Positions 7,797 to 16,619 of a stretch of DNA of 45,346 nucleotides are shown piece by piece. How positions within the stretch are numbered: the stretch's first letter is position 1; each line of letters begins with the position of its first letter. The translations under genes and the position numbers were made by a program. The stretch comes from Methanobacteriota archaeon (GTDB lineage Archaea > Thermoplasmatota > Poseidoniia > Poseidoniales > Poseidoniaceae): positions 1-45,346 of the forward strand of contig WTJK01000041.1 in the NCBI GenBank assembly GCA_011524855.1, written 5' to 3'. The notes under the pieces are model-generated. The model searched no databases and was not told where the DNA came from. It saw nothing but the letters and a program-made list of their open reading frames with translations.

Positions 7797-9170
7797 TCAG
7801 GCAAACAGCTGGTCCAGCAACCATTCAGGATCGAATTGAAGCAAGTCTTCGTACCCTTGTCCCACGCCGGCAAAGACGATCGGGCGGCCGGTGGCAAAGG
7901 CGATGGACAAGCCGGCACCACCCTTGGCGTCGGTGTCCATCTTCGTGAGCACAGCGCCGTCAAACTGCATGATCTCCTGGAACATTTTGGCTTGCTCAAC
8001 CGCATCGTTGCCTGCCAGCGAATCGCCAACGAACAACGTGAGGTGCGGATTGGTGACCTTTCGAACCTTGTTGAGTTCGTTCATGAGGTTGGTTTTGTTC
8101 TGCATGCGTCCGGCCGTGTCCACCAGCACCACGTCGATGCCTTTGGCTTTCGCTGACTCGATGGCGTCCCGTGCGATGGCGGCTGAATCGCCACCGCGCT
8201 GACTGGAAACGCATCGAATGCCCAGCCGCTCACAGTGCGATTCGAGCTGTTGGATGGCGCCCGCCCGGAAGGTGTCGCCGGCTGCTGCTATGACGCTCAA
8301 TCCGTTGTTGAGCAACCGCTGAGCCAATTTGGCAGCGGTCGTGGTTTTCCCCGTTCCGTTCACGCCAACCAGCATCACCACCACCGGTGCATCGCCTTCC
8401 TCAATGAATCGCTGAACAGAGGCATCAAAGTCCCAATAACCGGCTCGGAGCAAGGTCTGCAAGGAACGTTTCAAGGCGGCTTCCAACACTTTGGAAAGAT
8501 CGGCACCCTTTCGCAAGCGGGCGCCGACAAGCGCTCCTCGCAAACTGTCGATGATGGCCGTGGTGGCTTCAGCCGAGATGTCAGATTCCAAGAGCACCCA
8601 TTCAAGTTCTTCGAGCAAGGTTTCGAGGCTGTCACCCGCCTTGATGACACGGCCACCCTCCTCAACAACACCACCGCCCAGATCAACGTTGAGGGTGGAG
8701 CCTGCAGACGTTTCCAGACTGGCTTGAGCCGACGAGCCTCGGGGGGCCTGAGCAACCTCCACCAGCTGACGACCCGTGGTTGTTCGCATCATGGACAGGT
8801 TCACGCGAGAGCCTTTTGGACGAGCCTGCTCAACACCTCCTCGCTTCTTCATGGCCTTCCTCGCTCGCTCCTCGGCCTTCTTTCGCTCGCGTTCCTGACG
8901 TTCCAGCAACTTCCGTTCCTTCCGCGTGAGGGTTTGTGTAATGACCGGTTCATCATCATCCCAATCGTCCCATTCGTCGTCCGAATCGTTTGTGTTCAAC
9001 GACACGGGCTCCTCCAGCGCATCAAGGTCCTCCCAATCCTCGTCCGGTTGCGGTGCAGCCTCAAGCGCAGCGCGCCCTTCGGACGAATCCACATCCGCCG
9101 ACAGGGCGTCGGTATCGGTGTCGTCCACGACCTCTTTCACGCGTTTCTTGAATCGGTCAAACAAACCCAT
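7797..9170 (-). CDS. ftsY: Signal recognition particle receptor FtsY
   Basis: 457 residues. The C-terminal NG domain is complete: helical N domain from about residue 160, G1 loop GVNGTGKTTTAAK near residue 270, the DTAGR G3 motif, the TKMD G4 motif and the SRP-GTPase closing segment (FAGVGQGYEDLLQFDPEWL). The first 100 or so residues form an acidic, then strongly basic and charged region (KERKLLERQERERKKAEERARKA), the usual place for membrane and SecYEG contact in archaeal and bacterial FtsY. It acts as the GTP-dependent docking receptor for ribosome-nascent chain-SRP complexes at the membrane. It follows the prefoldin gene by nine bases; rpl18Ae, prefoldin alpha and ftsY in a row is a widely conserved archaeal arrangement. 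The long charged N-terminus makes it larger than many archaeal homologues. Confidence 0.95.
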   Translation of the reverse strand: MGLFDRFKKRVKEVVDDTDTDALSADVDSSEGRAALEAAPQPDEDWEDLDALEEPVSLNTNDSDDEWDDWDDDEPVITQTLTRKERKLLERQERERKKAEERARKAMKKRGGVEQARPKGSRVNLSMMRTTTGRQLVEVAQAPRGSSAQASLETSAGSTLNVDLGGGVVEEGGRVIKAGDSLETLLEELEWVLLESDISAEATTAIIDSLRGALVGARLRKGADLSKVLEAALKRSLQTLLRAGYWDFDASVQRFIEEGDAPVVVMLVGVNGTGKTTTAAKLAQRLLNNGLSVIAAAGDTFRAGAIQQLESHCERLGIRCVSSQRGGDSAAIARDAIESAKAKGIDVVLVDTAGRMQNKTNLMNELNKVRKVTNPHLTLFVGDSLAGNDAVEQAKMFQEIMQFDGAVLTKMDTDAKGGAGLSIAFATGRPIVFAGVGQGYEDLLQFDPEWLLDQLFA

Positions 9171-9179
9171 GCACTCACC

Positions 9180-9761
9180 TCAATCGTCCAATGTCAACTC
9201 GCCGCCGAACATGCCCCGGCGTCTCGGCCGACCTGCTGGGGTGGAAGCGGGGGCTAGCGCCTCCTCCTCGTCCGGCACGTGAGAGGATTCGGCGAGGGGC
9301 GCAGGCGGTGACGCAGGGGCGGCTGTGTTGCTTTCAAGCGACGAAGCAAGGCGATTGAACGCCTGGGCTCCCGCCGCCAACTGACGTTCGGTCTGCTCCG
9401 ATTGGGCGGCAAGCTCGTCCCGCAGGGCCTGGATGTCGACGCGTCGACGTTCGGTGATCGACAAGGCATCGGACCAAGGGCGCTCACCAAACACGTTCGA
9501 ACCGAGATCCACGAGCGCCGTGCCCTCCTCGACGCCGGGCGAATACGGGAGACTGACACCTGAGCCAATGGAGACGTGCGCCGTAGAACTGGAGGAGGGG
9601 TGCTGGAGCAGTGATTTGAGCACGGCCTCGGTAACGTTGTGTTCGGCCAACACGGCGTCCACCTGCTCCAACTGCCCAGCGATTTGGTTCAGTCGTCCAC
9701 GGAGGCCTTCAACCTCCTTGGCCAACCGTTGCAGAGTTTCTCGTTCATTCATGCCGGTCAT
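9180..9761 (-). CDS. pfdA: Prefoldin alpha subunit
   Basis: 193 residues. The N-terminal coiled coil (LQRLAKEVEGLRGRLNQIAGQ), the central beta-hairpin region (AHVSIGSGVSLPYS, then GTALVDLGSNVFGERPW) and the second coiled coil (LRDELAAQSEQTERQLAAGAQAF) reproduce the prefoldin alpha layout. Prefoldin is a hexameric cytosolic chaperone (two alpha, four beta) that captures unfolded chains and passes them to the thermosome. About 50 extra C-terminal residues, Pro/Ala/Glu-rich and then basic (GRPRRRGMFGGELTLDD), go beyond the usual length of about 140-150. Two in-frame ATGs lie at 9761 and 9752. Position between rpl18Ae and ftsY supports the call. Confidence 0.85.
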   Translation of the reverse strand: MTGMNERETLQRLAKEVEGLRGRLNQIAGQLEQVDAVLAEHNVTEAVLKSLLQHPSSSSTAHVSIGSGVSLPYSPGVEEGTALVDLGSNVFGERPWSDALSITERRRVDIQALRDELAAQSEQTERQLAAGAQAFNRLASSLESNTAAPASPPAPLAESSHVPDEEEALAPASTPAGRPRRRGMFGGELTLDD

Positions 9762-9801
9762 TCATCCCACCTCGTTGAGGTTGATGAAGTCGGCGACGCC
9801 T

Positions 9802-10071
9802 TCACTCTTCTTCGGCGACCTGAACAGGCCCGCCGGCGGCGGCGATCTGTTCACGGAAGTGGTGGAGGATTTGCGGCTCGGATGACGTGCGCGGGTCAAT
9901 CTCGGCGACGGAGTCAATGTTGACTTGACGGCGCTTCACGTTGTGACGGGAACCGAGGGTGGAATACGCAAACTCGGTGGCCTGGGCGTTGTCTTCAGCG
10001 GGGATGTCGAACGTGAACCCTTGTCGTTGACTGCCAAAAGGGGCGGTGCCGGTCACACGGAAAGCCTTCAT
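9802..10071 (-). CDS. rpl18a: 50S ribosomal protein L18Ae / LX
   Basis: 89 residues. The sequence MKAFRVTGTAPFGSQRQGFTF with the following AEDNAQATEFAYSTLGSRHNVKRRQV is typical of archaeal LX (eL20/L18Ae), a small protein of the large ribosomal subunit. The track start at 10128 is unlikely; the ATG at 10071 begins the known N-terminal strand. An AT-rich box at 10094-10101 lies about 26 nt upstream of that ATG, which fits a leaderless transcript. Prefoldin alpha and ftsY follow on the same strand. The last dozen residues are a Glu-rich extension. Confidence 0.9.
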   Translation of the reverse strand: MKAFRVTGTAPFGSQRQGFTFDIPAEDNAQATEFAYSTLGSRHNVKRRQVNIDSVAEIDPRTSSEPQILHHFREQIAAAGGPVQVAEEE

Positions 10072-10093
10072 GCGCCAGCCGACCCAGCGTTTG

Positions 10094-10101
10094 ATTTTAA
10101 A
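10094..10101 (-). promoter_or_regulatory. TATA-like box for the rpl18Ae-prefoldin-ftsY cluster
   Basis: On the minus strand this reads TTTAAAAT, the only strongly AT-rich stretch in the divergent gap 10072-10167. Its centre is about 26 nt from the ATG at 10071, placing transcription start at or next to the start codon. A leaderless mRNA is inferred. Confidence 0.6.
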
Positions 10102-10167
10102 CGCGCTGGCGCGCTTTTTGCAGCACATTGACCAAAACCTTGAGTCAGCCGAAGGTCACGCCACGCC

Positions 10168-13100
10168 ATGGGCAAGGCAGCATGGCTCGTGCTGCTCCTC
10201 CTCCTGCCCAGCCTCGGCCATCCTTCCGCGAACGAACCCTTGGACAACGACCCACCCATGACGGCCGGCAGTACGTGGGTGCTGGAATCCACGGATGGCC
10301 CCTGGCATTCGAGCGACTGGCAATACTTGCTGAGCCGGGAGATTCATCCTCTGCGGACCCTCACCCCCCACCGTCTGCTGGTGTGGACCTCTGAGGGCCT
10401 GCCCTCCGATGTGGTGGCCAGTGCTTCACCCGCCGACGCCGGTCAGTGGAAAGCGGACTTGGGTGGCGAGACCATCAACGCCCACCGCACCGTTCGGGTC
10501 GTTCTCGAACCCAATTTACCAGCCGTGGCCAAATCATCGGTGTTGGATCGCGTTTCCTCCATGGGGACGGTCATGGACACCACAGGCATGGATCGCATCA
10601 CACCGTGGGTTGCTGTGATCACGCTTCAGGCCAATCCCGCTACCGATCTCAACCCCCTCTTGTCCATGCCGGGCGTTGCTTGGGTGGAACCGGTGCTGAC
10701 GACCCATGCCCGCAACGGCCAAGCGGCTGCGTTGGTCGAGCACGGGCAGATGTCAGCGCACCCCTTCTGGGAAGTCGGTTTGGACGGAACGGGGGTCGTG
10801 CTTGCCGTGGCCGACAGCGGTCTGGATGCCGACCATGCTTGTTTTCGAAACGCCACCGACCCCAATGCTTGGAACGCCAACACCAACGCCACGAATCCAG
10901 CCCTTGGCGAGCCGGGTCCAGACCATCGTAAGGTGCTGCACCTCAACCTCACCGTGGACAGCAACGACACCCCCGGCCACACCGATTATCGCCATGGCAC
11001 CCACGTGGCCGGTACGCTGGTGTGCAGGGACGTGCACAGTGAAACGAGTGGCGCTTCCCCTCGCAATGGAAGTTCATTGGCCAACGGTGCCATGTTGGTG
11101 TTTCAAGACATCGTGGACGCTTCGGGATGGAACCCTCCTCGCGTCGACGAACTCCTTGCTGAAGCCTCCACTCACGGGGCCCTGGTTCACAGCGATTCGT
11201 GGGGGGACGACACCACGGCTTACACCGTTCGTACGGGTCGTTTTGATGCCTACGCGCTGGCCGTGCCTTGGTCCTTGGCGCTCATCGCACCCGGCAACGG
11301 TGGCGAAGGCATCCTTGAACCCGCAAACGGGCGCAACGTGATCGCTGTCAGCGCCTCGACCAAAGGCGCAACGCCCGATCGGTGGGCTTCCTCAGCGTAC
11401 GGACCCACCGAAGCGGACACGGCCGGGGTGTTTTTGCTGGCCCCGGGCCACAACCTCCAATCGGCCGCTGCGGACGGGTTTTTGGACACCAACAACGACA
11501 ACCTCCGCTCCTCTTCCGGCACAAGCATGGCGACGCCGGTTGCCGCAGGTGCGGCCGGCATCGTGCAACAAATGTACGAACAGGGCTGGCTGCACGGCGC
11601 CCGTGAACCCACCCGTGCTCTGGCTGTGGCCGATCTTGCACCTGGATGGTCCGCCGCTCACAACAACACCCTCCTTCTGGGCCACGGGTTTACGCCCTCG
11701 GGTGCGCTGATTCGCGCAACGCTGGCCATGGCCACTTCACCGCTTGACCAAGAGGCACGCAACGGTGGCAAAGGAGGTGATGCTTGGCGCACACAGTACG
11801 ACGGATGGGGAGTGCTGAACCTCAGTCGCTTGGTGTCACCCGACACCGCCCGGCACAACGCTTCGCCGGTGGCCAACACGTGGGTGCATGACAGTTTTCG
11901 ACTCAACGGGTCGGTCAACGAATGGCTGGAGCCTCGACTCGCAGAAGGCAACACCGTCGAAGCGGTGAGCAACCTCACCTGGCAAGGAGAAGGGGCAACA
12001 GGTCCTTTCCTGCAAACCGGCGACATGTGGCAGCGTCGGTTCACCCCTGCCGACGGGGAGGACGTGCGGCTTCGGCTGGCGTTCCCTGCCAAACCCGAAC
12101 CCATGCTGGTCGACGACGTCCAACTGCGCGTCCGATTGGACGATGGGCGTTGGCTGTTAGGGGACCGGTGGCAGGCCAACGGAACCCCGACCGTGTTCGG
12201 CCCTTCAACGGATTTCAACAACCTCTCGCTGTTCCCTGGCAGCAACGAAACAACGGTTGGGCTCAACATCCCTGCATGGATGCTGGCCAACCGCTCTCAC
12301 ATCGACGTGCAGGTGGTCGCTCGTTACGTCTCGCCCGGCCCCGATGAAGGGTCGGTGGGCTTGGGCGGGGATGCCACCGGGTTTGCGTTGGTGATTCAAG
12401 GCGTGGATCGGGACAGCCAAGACCACGATGACGATGACCTCGACGGCGTGGCCAACGTTGACGACCGATGTCCGGACGAAACGGCGTCGGAAGACGACGA
12501 AGATCGCGACGGATGTTTGGACGACGATGATGGTGATGGCGTGGCAAACCTCCGCGATGAATGCCCTGACGAGAACGCTCTCCCGGCCGATGCCGATGGC
12601 GACGGTTGTCTTGACGATTCGGACGCCGACGGCTTCACCGATGACGTGGACATGTGTTCAACCCCCGATCTCGCCTGGCCGGTCAACGAAACGGGTTGCT
12701 ACCCCGCAGACCGACCCCCTCGGCTCGACCTCGTGGATGCACCCGCCAGCGAGAGCGATGTTCGCGAAGCCTTGGTCGTGGCTTGGCTGTATGCGGACGA
12801 TGACGGGGATGATGCATTCATGACCGCGGCCCTGCGGACCACCGACGGCGCTGCGACCAACCTCTCAACCTGCACCCTGGCGAGCAACGCTTCGGAGGTA
12901 CTCGGCCGGTTCGAATGCCGTTGGCAGATCCCCGATGACCTGCCACCCCATGCTCACAACGGCGGTGTGTACGACGTGGTGCTCAGCGCCCAAACACTCA
13001 ACCGTTCTCCCGCAGCTGAGCTTGAGCCGCTGGTCGTCGTTGCTGCGACCAACCTCACGTTGCGATGGGATGCCGCCTCACCGCCAATGGCCGGCGAGGA

Positions 13101-13308
13101 ACAAGGAGGCGGTGGCCAAACATCCGTGCCATGGCTTCTCGGGGGTTTGGCGGTCGGCCTGGCAGGGTACCTTGCGGCGCAGTCGGTGACGCATCGGCGC
13201 GAGCGTGTTCAGAGGGACGTCGTGAAGCCGCCGTTTTCCGCCCTTGAAACCAACATAAATCCAAAAATCTCGGACGGCGATGGTTCGTTGGGTGAGGGTG
13301 AACCTTGA
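10168..13308 (+). CDS. Membrane-anchored subtilisin-like serine protease (S8) with thrombospondin type 3 repeats
   Basis: 1046 residues. A signal peptide (MGKAAWLVLLLLLPSLGHPS) starts the protein. The S8 domain carries the catalytic triad: Asp216 in AVADSGLD, His276 in HGTHVAG and Ser453 in GTSMATPVAAG, with oxyanion Asn377 in APGNGG. All key residues are present, so it should be active. A beta-rich region follows, then around residues 750-835 three Asp-rich, Cys-containing thrombospondin type 3-like repeats (DDLDGVANVDDRCPDE and two relatives), which bind calcium in known proteins. Near the C-terminus a transmembrane helix (PWLLGGLAVGLAGYLAA) and a basic stop-transfer (HRRER) anchor it, with the protease outside the cell. 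It probably degrades proteins at the surface. The MamK-like gene follows without a gap. Confidence 0.92.
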   Translation: MGKAAWLVLLLLLPSLGHPSANEPLDNDPPMTAGSTWVLESTDGPWHSSDWQYLLSREIHPLRTLTPHRLLVWTSEGLPSDVVASASPADAGQWKADLGGETINAHRTVRVVLEPNLPAVAKSSVLDRVSSMGTVMDTTGMDRITPWVAVITLQANPATDLNPLLSMPGVAWVEPVLTTHARNGQAAALVEHGQMSAHPFWEVGLDGTGVVLAVADSGLDADHACFRNATDPNAWNANTNATNPALGEPGPDHRKVLHLNLTVDSNDTPGHTDYRHGTHVAGTLVCRDVHSETSGASPRNGSSLANGAMLVFQDIVDASGWNPPRVDELLAEASTHGALVHSDSWGDDTTAYTVRTGRFDAYALAVPWSLALIAPGNGGEGILEPANGRNVIAVSASTKGATPDRWASSAYGPTEADTAGVFLLAPGHNLQSAAADGFLDTNNDNLRSSSGTSMATPVAAGAAGIVQQMYEQGWLHGAREPTRALAVADLAPGWSAAHNNTLLLGHGFTPSGALIRATLAMATSPLDQEARNGGKGGDAWRTQYDGWGVLNLSRLVSPDTARHNASPVANTWVHDSFRLNGSVNEWLEPRLAEGNTVEAVSNLTWQGEGATGPFLQTGDMWQRRFTPADGEDVRLRLAFPAKPEPMLVDDVQLRVRLDDGRWLLGDRWQANGTPTVFGPSTDFNNLSLFPGSNETTVGLNIPAWMLANRSHIDVQVVARYVSPGPDEGSVGLGGDATGFALVIQGVDRDSQDHDDDDLDGVANVDDRCPDETASEDDEDRDGCLDDDDGDGVANLRDECPDENALPADADGDGCLDDSDADGFTDDVDMCSTPDLAWPVNETGCYPADRPPRLDLVDAPASESDVREALVVAWLYADDDGDDAFMTAALRTTDGAATNLSTCTLASNASEVLGRFECRWQIPDDLPPHAHNGGVYDVVLSAQTLNRSPAAELEPLVVVAATNLTLRWDAASPPMAGEEQGGGGQTSVPWLLGGLAVGLAGYLAAQSVTHRRERVQRDVVKPPFSALETNINPKISDGDGSLGEGEP

Positions 13309-13352
13309 AGTCCGATGGCGCGGTGGACAGACCATCCGGAAACCGGAAGGTG

Positions 13353-14363
13353 ATGAAAATGGGCGAACGACTCTATGTGGGAATTGACCTTGGAACCTAT
13401 CAATCAACCATCGCGTCCAGCGCTGGAAAAATGCACACGGTCGAGACCGTTGTTGGCCGTCCCAAGGACCCCGTGGCCCGCAACTTCCTCGGTCGCGATG
13501 TCCTCTTTGGCGATGATGCGCTGAAGAACAAGCTCGCCTGCAACCTCTACCGCCCCATGGCCGCAGGTGTGGCTCAAGACGACGAGGCCAACCTTGCCGC
13601 AGCCAAGGCCTTTGTCTCCCACCTGTTGGAGACGGTGGACCCTGAGGAATACGACGAAGTGCTCGGTGTGATTTGCTCTCCCAGCCACGTTTCGTTCACG
13701 GACAAATCCAACCTCGTGGCCACCCTCCGTGGCCAGGTGAACGCCATCATGGTCGTGACCGAGCCTTTTGCCACTGCGTACGGCATTGACGAAATCGCAG
13801 GTTCGATCGTGGTGGACATCGGCGCAGGTACCACCGACATCGCTCGCGTCTACGGGACGTTCCCCACCGACGAAGACCAACTGACGATCACGGAAGCAGG
13901 CGACTGGCTCGACCTCCAACTCATGGAGCTCATCAAGAAGAAGTTCACCGGTGCCCAGATCACCAAGGACATGGTTCGCAAGTGGAAAGAGGCTTCCTCG
14001 TACGTCGGCGGCGACGCCCGTGAAGTCACCGTTGAGCTTTCCGTTGAAGGGAAGCGTCAAATCGTTGACATCGGCGACCTGATGCAAGAAGCATGCGAAT
14101 TGATCATGCCCAAGATCGGCAACGCTCTGAAGAAGATCGTCGCTGGTGCCGACCCCGAGTACCAACCCGTTCTCCGCAACAACATCATCCTGTCCGGCGG
14201 TGGCTCCCTTATCGAGGGCTGCGCTGACCGAATTGCCGCGGAAATCGCCGACATTGGCGATGTGCGCGTTTGGTGTGTTGAAGACGCCATCAACTCCGTG
14301 GCCGTCGGTGCGCTCAAGTTGGCCTCCGAAATGCCCGACGACATGTACACCTCCATCAACTGA
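13353..14363 (+). CDS. MamK-like actin-family filament protein
   Basis: About 336 residues. Actin/Hsp70-fold ATPase motifs are intact: phosphate-1 GIDLGTYQS (residues 10-18), phosphate-2 VVDIGAGTTDI (154-163) and the adenosine motif LSGGGSLIEG. Several blocks resemble magnetosome MamK as I recall it rather than MreB: VVGRPKD followed by LGRDVLFGD, TEPFATAYGID, the PEYQPV..NNI block before the adenosine motif, and an ending like ALKLASEMP. No membrane-binding helix is visible. By analogy it should polymerise in an ATP-dependent way to position something inside the cell; its cargo is unknown. The track start (13305) is a TTG. ATG codons at 13353 and 13359 are better; a GGAAGG lies eight bases before 13359. 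It overlaps no gene and is followed after about 90 bp by a coiled-coil protein. Confidence 0.85.
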   Translation: MKMGERLYVGIDLGTYQSTIASSAGKMHTVETVVGRPKDPVARNFLGRDVLFGDDALKNKLACNLYRPMAAGVAQDDEANLAAAKAFVSHLLETVDPEEYDEVLGVICSPSHVSFTDKSNLVATLRGQVNAIMVVTEPFATAYGIDEIAGSIVVDIGAGTTDIARVYGTFPTDEDQLTITEAGDWLDLQLMELIKKKFTGAQITKDMVRKWKEASSYVGGDAREVTVELSVEGKRQIVDIGDLMQEACELIMPKIGNALKKIVAGADPEYQPVLRNNIILSGGGSLIEGCADRIAAEIADIGDVRVWCVEDAINSVAVGALKLASEMPDDMYTSIN

Positions 14364-14455
14364 GGCGGCGTGTTTTCAGAAGGGGCAAATCCACCCCCTC
14401 AGCGACCGCAGGGGCGGGAAGGTTCAAGTGCAGTCCAGCAGGGTTGCGCCCCCGT

Positions 14456-15721
14456 ATGGCGATTGAGAGTGCTTCCCCGGTTGACGGTCGTGGCCTTGGC
14501 GCTGGTGCCAACGATGAGCGCGCAGCGCTTGAGGGGATGCTCAAAGGCTACCCCGTTCATCAACTGGTTGAGGAGGTGCTCGTCGCCTGGGACGAACTGG
14601 CCCGACGCAACGAGGAGCTCGTCGTTGTGAAACAGCGCCTACGCGTCCTCGAATTGGACTTGGCTGAACGACAAGACGCCATGGCGCCTGAACTGAGTCG
14701 ACTTCATGAAGCCGAACACGAACTCACCGAAGCACATGCCAAGATCACCCACCTTGAGCGCCTCGTCGCAGATGCACGCGAGGAACTGGCTGCTCAACGG
14801 TCGTCCCTGTCTCACGAAGAACGGGAGCAACTTGTGACCGAAGTGGACCAGTTGCGCCAGTTGACGGATGAACAACACGGCGTGATCGGCGAAATGGAAG
14901 GACGTATCGTCCAGATGGTGGCTGCGCTTGAAAAAGCGGCTGAAGCGGGCTTGACGTCGGTCACGGCGGATGAAGTCCGCGCCCTCAAACACCAGGTGGA
15001 CGAGACCCAGCGGCGGCTCGAGGTTGAGAAGGCTGCGGCTGAAGCGCTCGAAGAGGAGCGGCAGCGGCTCCGTGACATCGCCGACCGCTTGCGCGGTTTG
15101 CTTGATGCGCGCGACCGCAGGTTGGCTGAACTCGAAGAGCAACTGGAGCGCGTGATGCAAGGCCCACGCTCGGTGTCCGCCGAACACGATTATCTCGTCG
15201 AACAGATCGAGGACCTCAAGCGACGGTTGCTCGAGCGCAACCGAGAATACGAATCACTGCGACGACGAGAGCGGCGCCTTCACAGCGATGTGTTTGAGCG
15301 CGATGAGCGGCTCCAACAAATGACCCTCACCATGACCGACCTCGAGGCGGCCCTGCAGGACCGGACCGCTGAACTCCGAGCGATGGAAGACCAACGGGCC
15401 TCCATGGAGCATGAACTGGACACGGCTCGTCGCAGTGAACGCACGCGAGAAGTCGTTGGTCGGGTGTTCGCTGATTCCCTTTCGTTGGTTCGCGGCCATG
15501 AGAGCCGTGAACTGAAGCGTGAATTGTACGCACGCACCCCCGATGTTGAGCGGACCATCAAAGCCCCAACGGCAGAAGACATGGCCACCTTGGCCAGCGG
15601 CGAAGGTGTGGAGCTGAGCACCGATGAGACGGTCATTGAACCCGGCATGGACGTCGACGGGGTTCGTCCTCCGTCGCCCGGTGGCACCGGTGACCCCGTT
15701 GTGGAAGACCATGAAGAATGA
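14456..15721 (+). CDS. Long coiled-coil protein adjacent to the MamK-like actin
   Basis: About 421 residues, no recognised family. After a short N-terminal stretch (MAIESASPVDGRG) and a helical segment (KGYPVHQLVEEVLVAWDELARRN), residues 40-340 are nearly continuous heptad-like sequence rich in Glu, Arg, Leu and Gln, which predicts a long parallel or antiparallel coiled coil (SMC-like in composition, but with no ATPase head). The last 80 residues are less regular and end in an acidic Pro/Gly tail. There is no signal peptide or membrane helix. The track start at 14444 is a TTG; the ATG at 14456 is preferred. Same strand and close spacing to the actin-like gene suggest a functional pair, for example a filament-binding adaptor; that is inference. 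Confidence 0.75.
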   Translation: MAIESASPVDGRGLGAGANDERAALEGMLKGYPVHQLVEEVLVAWDELARRNEELVVVKQRLRVLELDLAERQDAMAPELSRLHEAEHELTEAHAKITHLERLVADAREELAAQRSSLSHEEREQLVTEVDQLRQLTDEQHGVIGEMEGRIVQMVAALEKAAEAGLTSVTADEVRALKHQVDETQRRLEVEKAAAEALEEERQRLRDIADRLRGLLDARDRRLAELEEQLERVMQGPRSVSAEHDYLVEQIEDLKRRLLERNREYESLRRRERRLHSDVFERDERLQQMTLTMTDLEAALQDRTAELRAMEDQRASMEHELDTARRSERTREVVGRVFADSLSLVRGHESRELKRELYARTPDVERTIKAPTAEDMATLASGEGVELSTDETVIEPGMDVDGVRPPSPGGTGDPVVEDHEE

Positions 15722-16531
15722 TCACGTGCATGCTTCAATCATTGGTTGAAGCCGTTCTCGGAGTGAAACAAGGTCATCGCTTTCTTCAGTGATGGTGCCG
15801 GTCACGATCCAATCTGCACCGGCACGGACGGCACGTTCAACATCGCTTGGCGTGCGAAGCCCGCCGCCCACCATCAGCGCCAACCCGTCAACGGTTCGGG
15901 CCCGCTCAATGAGGGCAGGGTTCACCGGCGTGTCTGCACCGCTACCGGCCTCCAGGTAGAGCAAGGAAAACCCGTACATTTTGGCGCACAGCGCATAAGC
16001 ATGGACCGCGTCCACATCGTCAGGCTGAACGAGCTCCGCCTCGCCAACCTCGCCAACTCGCCCACCGGGTGCGCACACCACGTATCCGGTCGGCAACGGC
16101 TCAACGCCAAAGCGGTCAATGTACGGTGCTCCGCGAACCTGCTCTCCCACCAAAAACGCCCGCTTGGTGGAATTCATGAGCATCATGAACGTGATGGCAT
16201 CGGCTGCAGGAGAAAGCGCGTGGGCTCCACCCGGAAAGAGCACAACCGGCACATCCCAGTGCAAGCTGTCACTCTCGGGGTCTTGGCTGGCAGCAAACAT
16301 GCGAAGTTCGAGCGCTTCCTGAATGGCAACGCAGGTTGCGTGAACAACGTCATCGGGTGTGTCGGTGGAACCGCCAACGAAAATCAGTGACGTGCCGCAC
16401 TCCACCGCCACCATGGCACGCTGGGCTGCTACCTCGGGAGACTGTTTGGCAGGGTCGATCAGGGTCACGTGTCGCGCCCCGCCACCGGTGGCCATCACAC
16501 GCTGAAGCACGGTCGTTTCCGTCGTGTTCAT
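15722..16531 (-). CDS. Geranylgeranylglyceryl phosphate synthase (GGGPS)
   Basis: About 269 residues. It is a TIM-barrel prenyltransferase joining geranylgeranyl diphosphate to sn-glycerol-1-phosphate, the first committed step of archaeal ether lipids. Family segments are visible: RHVTLIDPAKQ near the N-terminus (strand 1 with the phosphate/metal Asp), FVGGSTDT, VVLFPGG, LLYLEAGSGADTPV (glycerol phosphate site) and MVGGGLRTPSD followed by IVTGTI. The track start at 16621 adds 30 residues with no match to the family and overlaps the divergent ABC gene; the ATG at 16531 gives the usual start a few residues before the DP motif. It is divergent from the ABC exporter and convergent with the coiled-coil gene, whose stop abuts its own. 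Confidence 0.9.
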   Translation of the reverse strand: MNTTETTVLQRVMATGGGARHVTLIDPAKQSPEVAAQRAMVAVECGTSLIFVGGSTDTPDDVVHATCVAIQEALELRMFAASQDPESDSLHWDVPVVLFPGGAHALSPAADAITFMMLMNSTKRAFLVGEQVRGAPYIDRFGVEPLPTGYVVCAPGGRVGEVGEAELVQPDDVDAVHAYALCAKMYGFSLLYLEAGSGADTPVNPALIERARTVDGLALMVGGGLRTPSDVERAVRAGADWIVTGTITEESDDLVSLRERLQPMIEACT

Positions 16532-16619
16532 GGCCCGTTGCTGGACCGCCGGAGCATAGGCGTTGCCCTCCTCATTCACGAATACGAGGCTTCTCAAGGC
16601 CCGTCGTTCTCGCCACGTC

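Noticed and set aside
13251-13260. TATA-like ACATAAAT inside the end of the subtilase gene
   Set aside because: Could be an internal promoter for the actin-like gene, but it lies about 95 bases from the ATG and within coding sequence, so it was not called.
13404-14165. 253-codon minus-strand ORF
   Set aside because: Antisense to the MamK-like gene, whose nucleotide-binding motifs are intact.
14364-14455. Possible terminator between the actin-like and coiled-coil genes
   Set aside because: Only a 5-bp CCCCT/AGGGG stem with a 10-base loop; too weak, and the genes look co-directional and linked.
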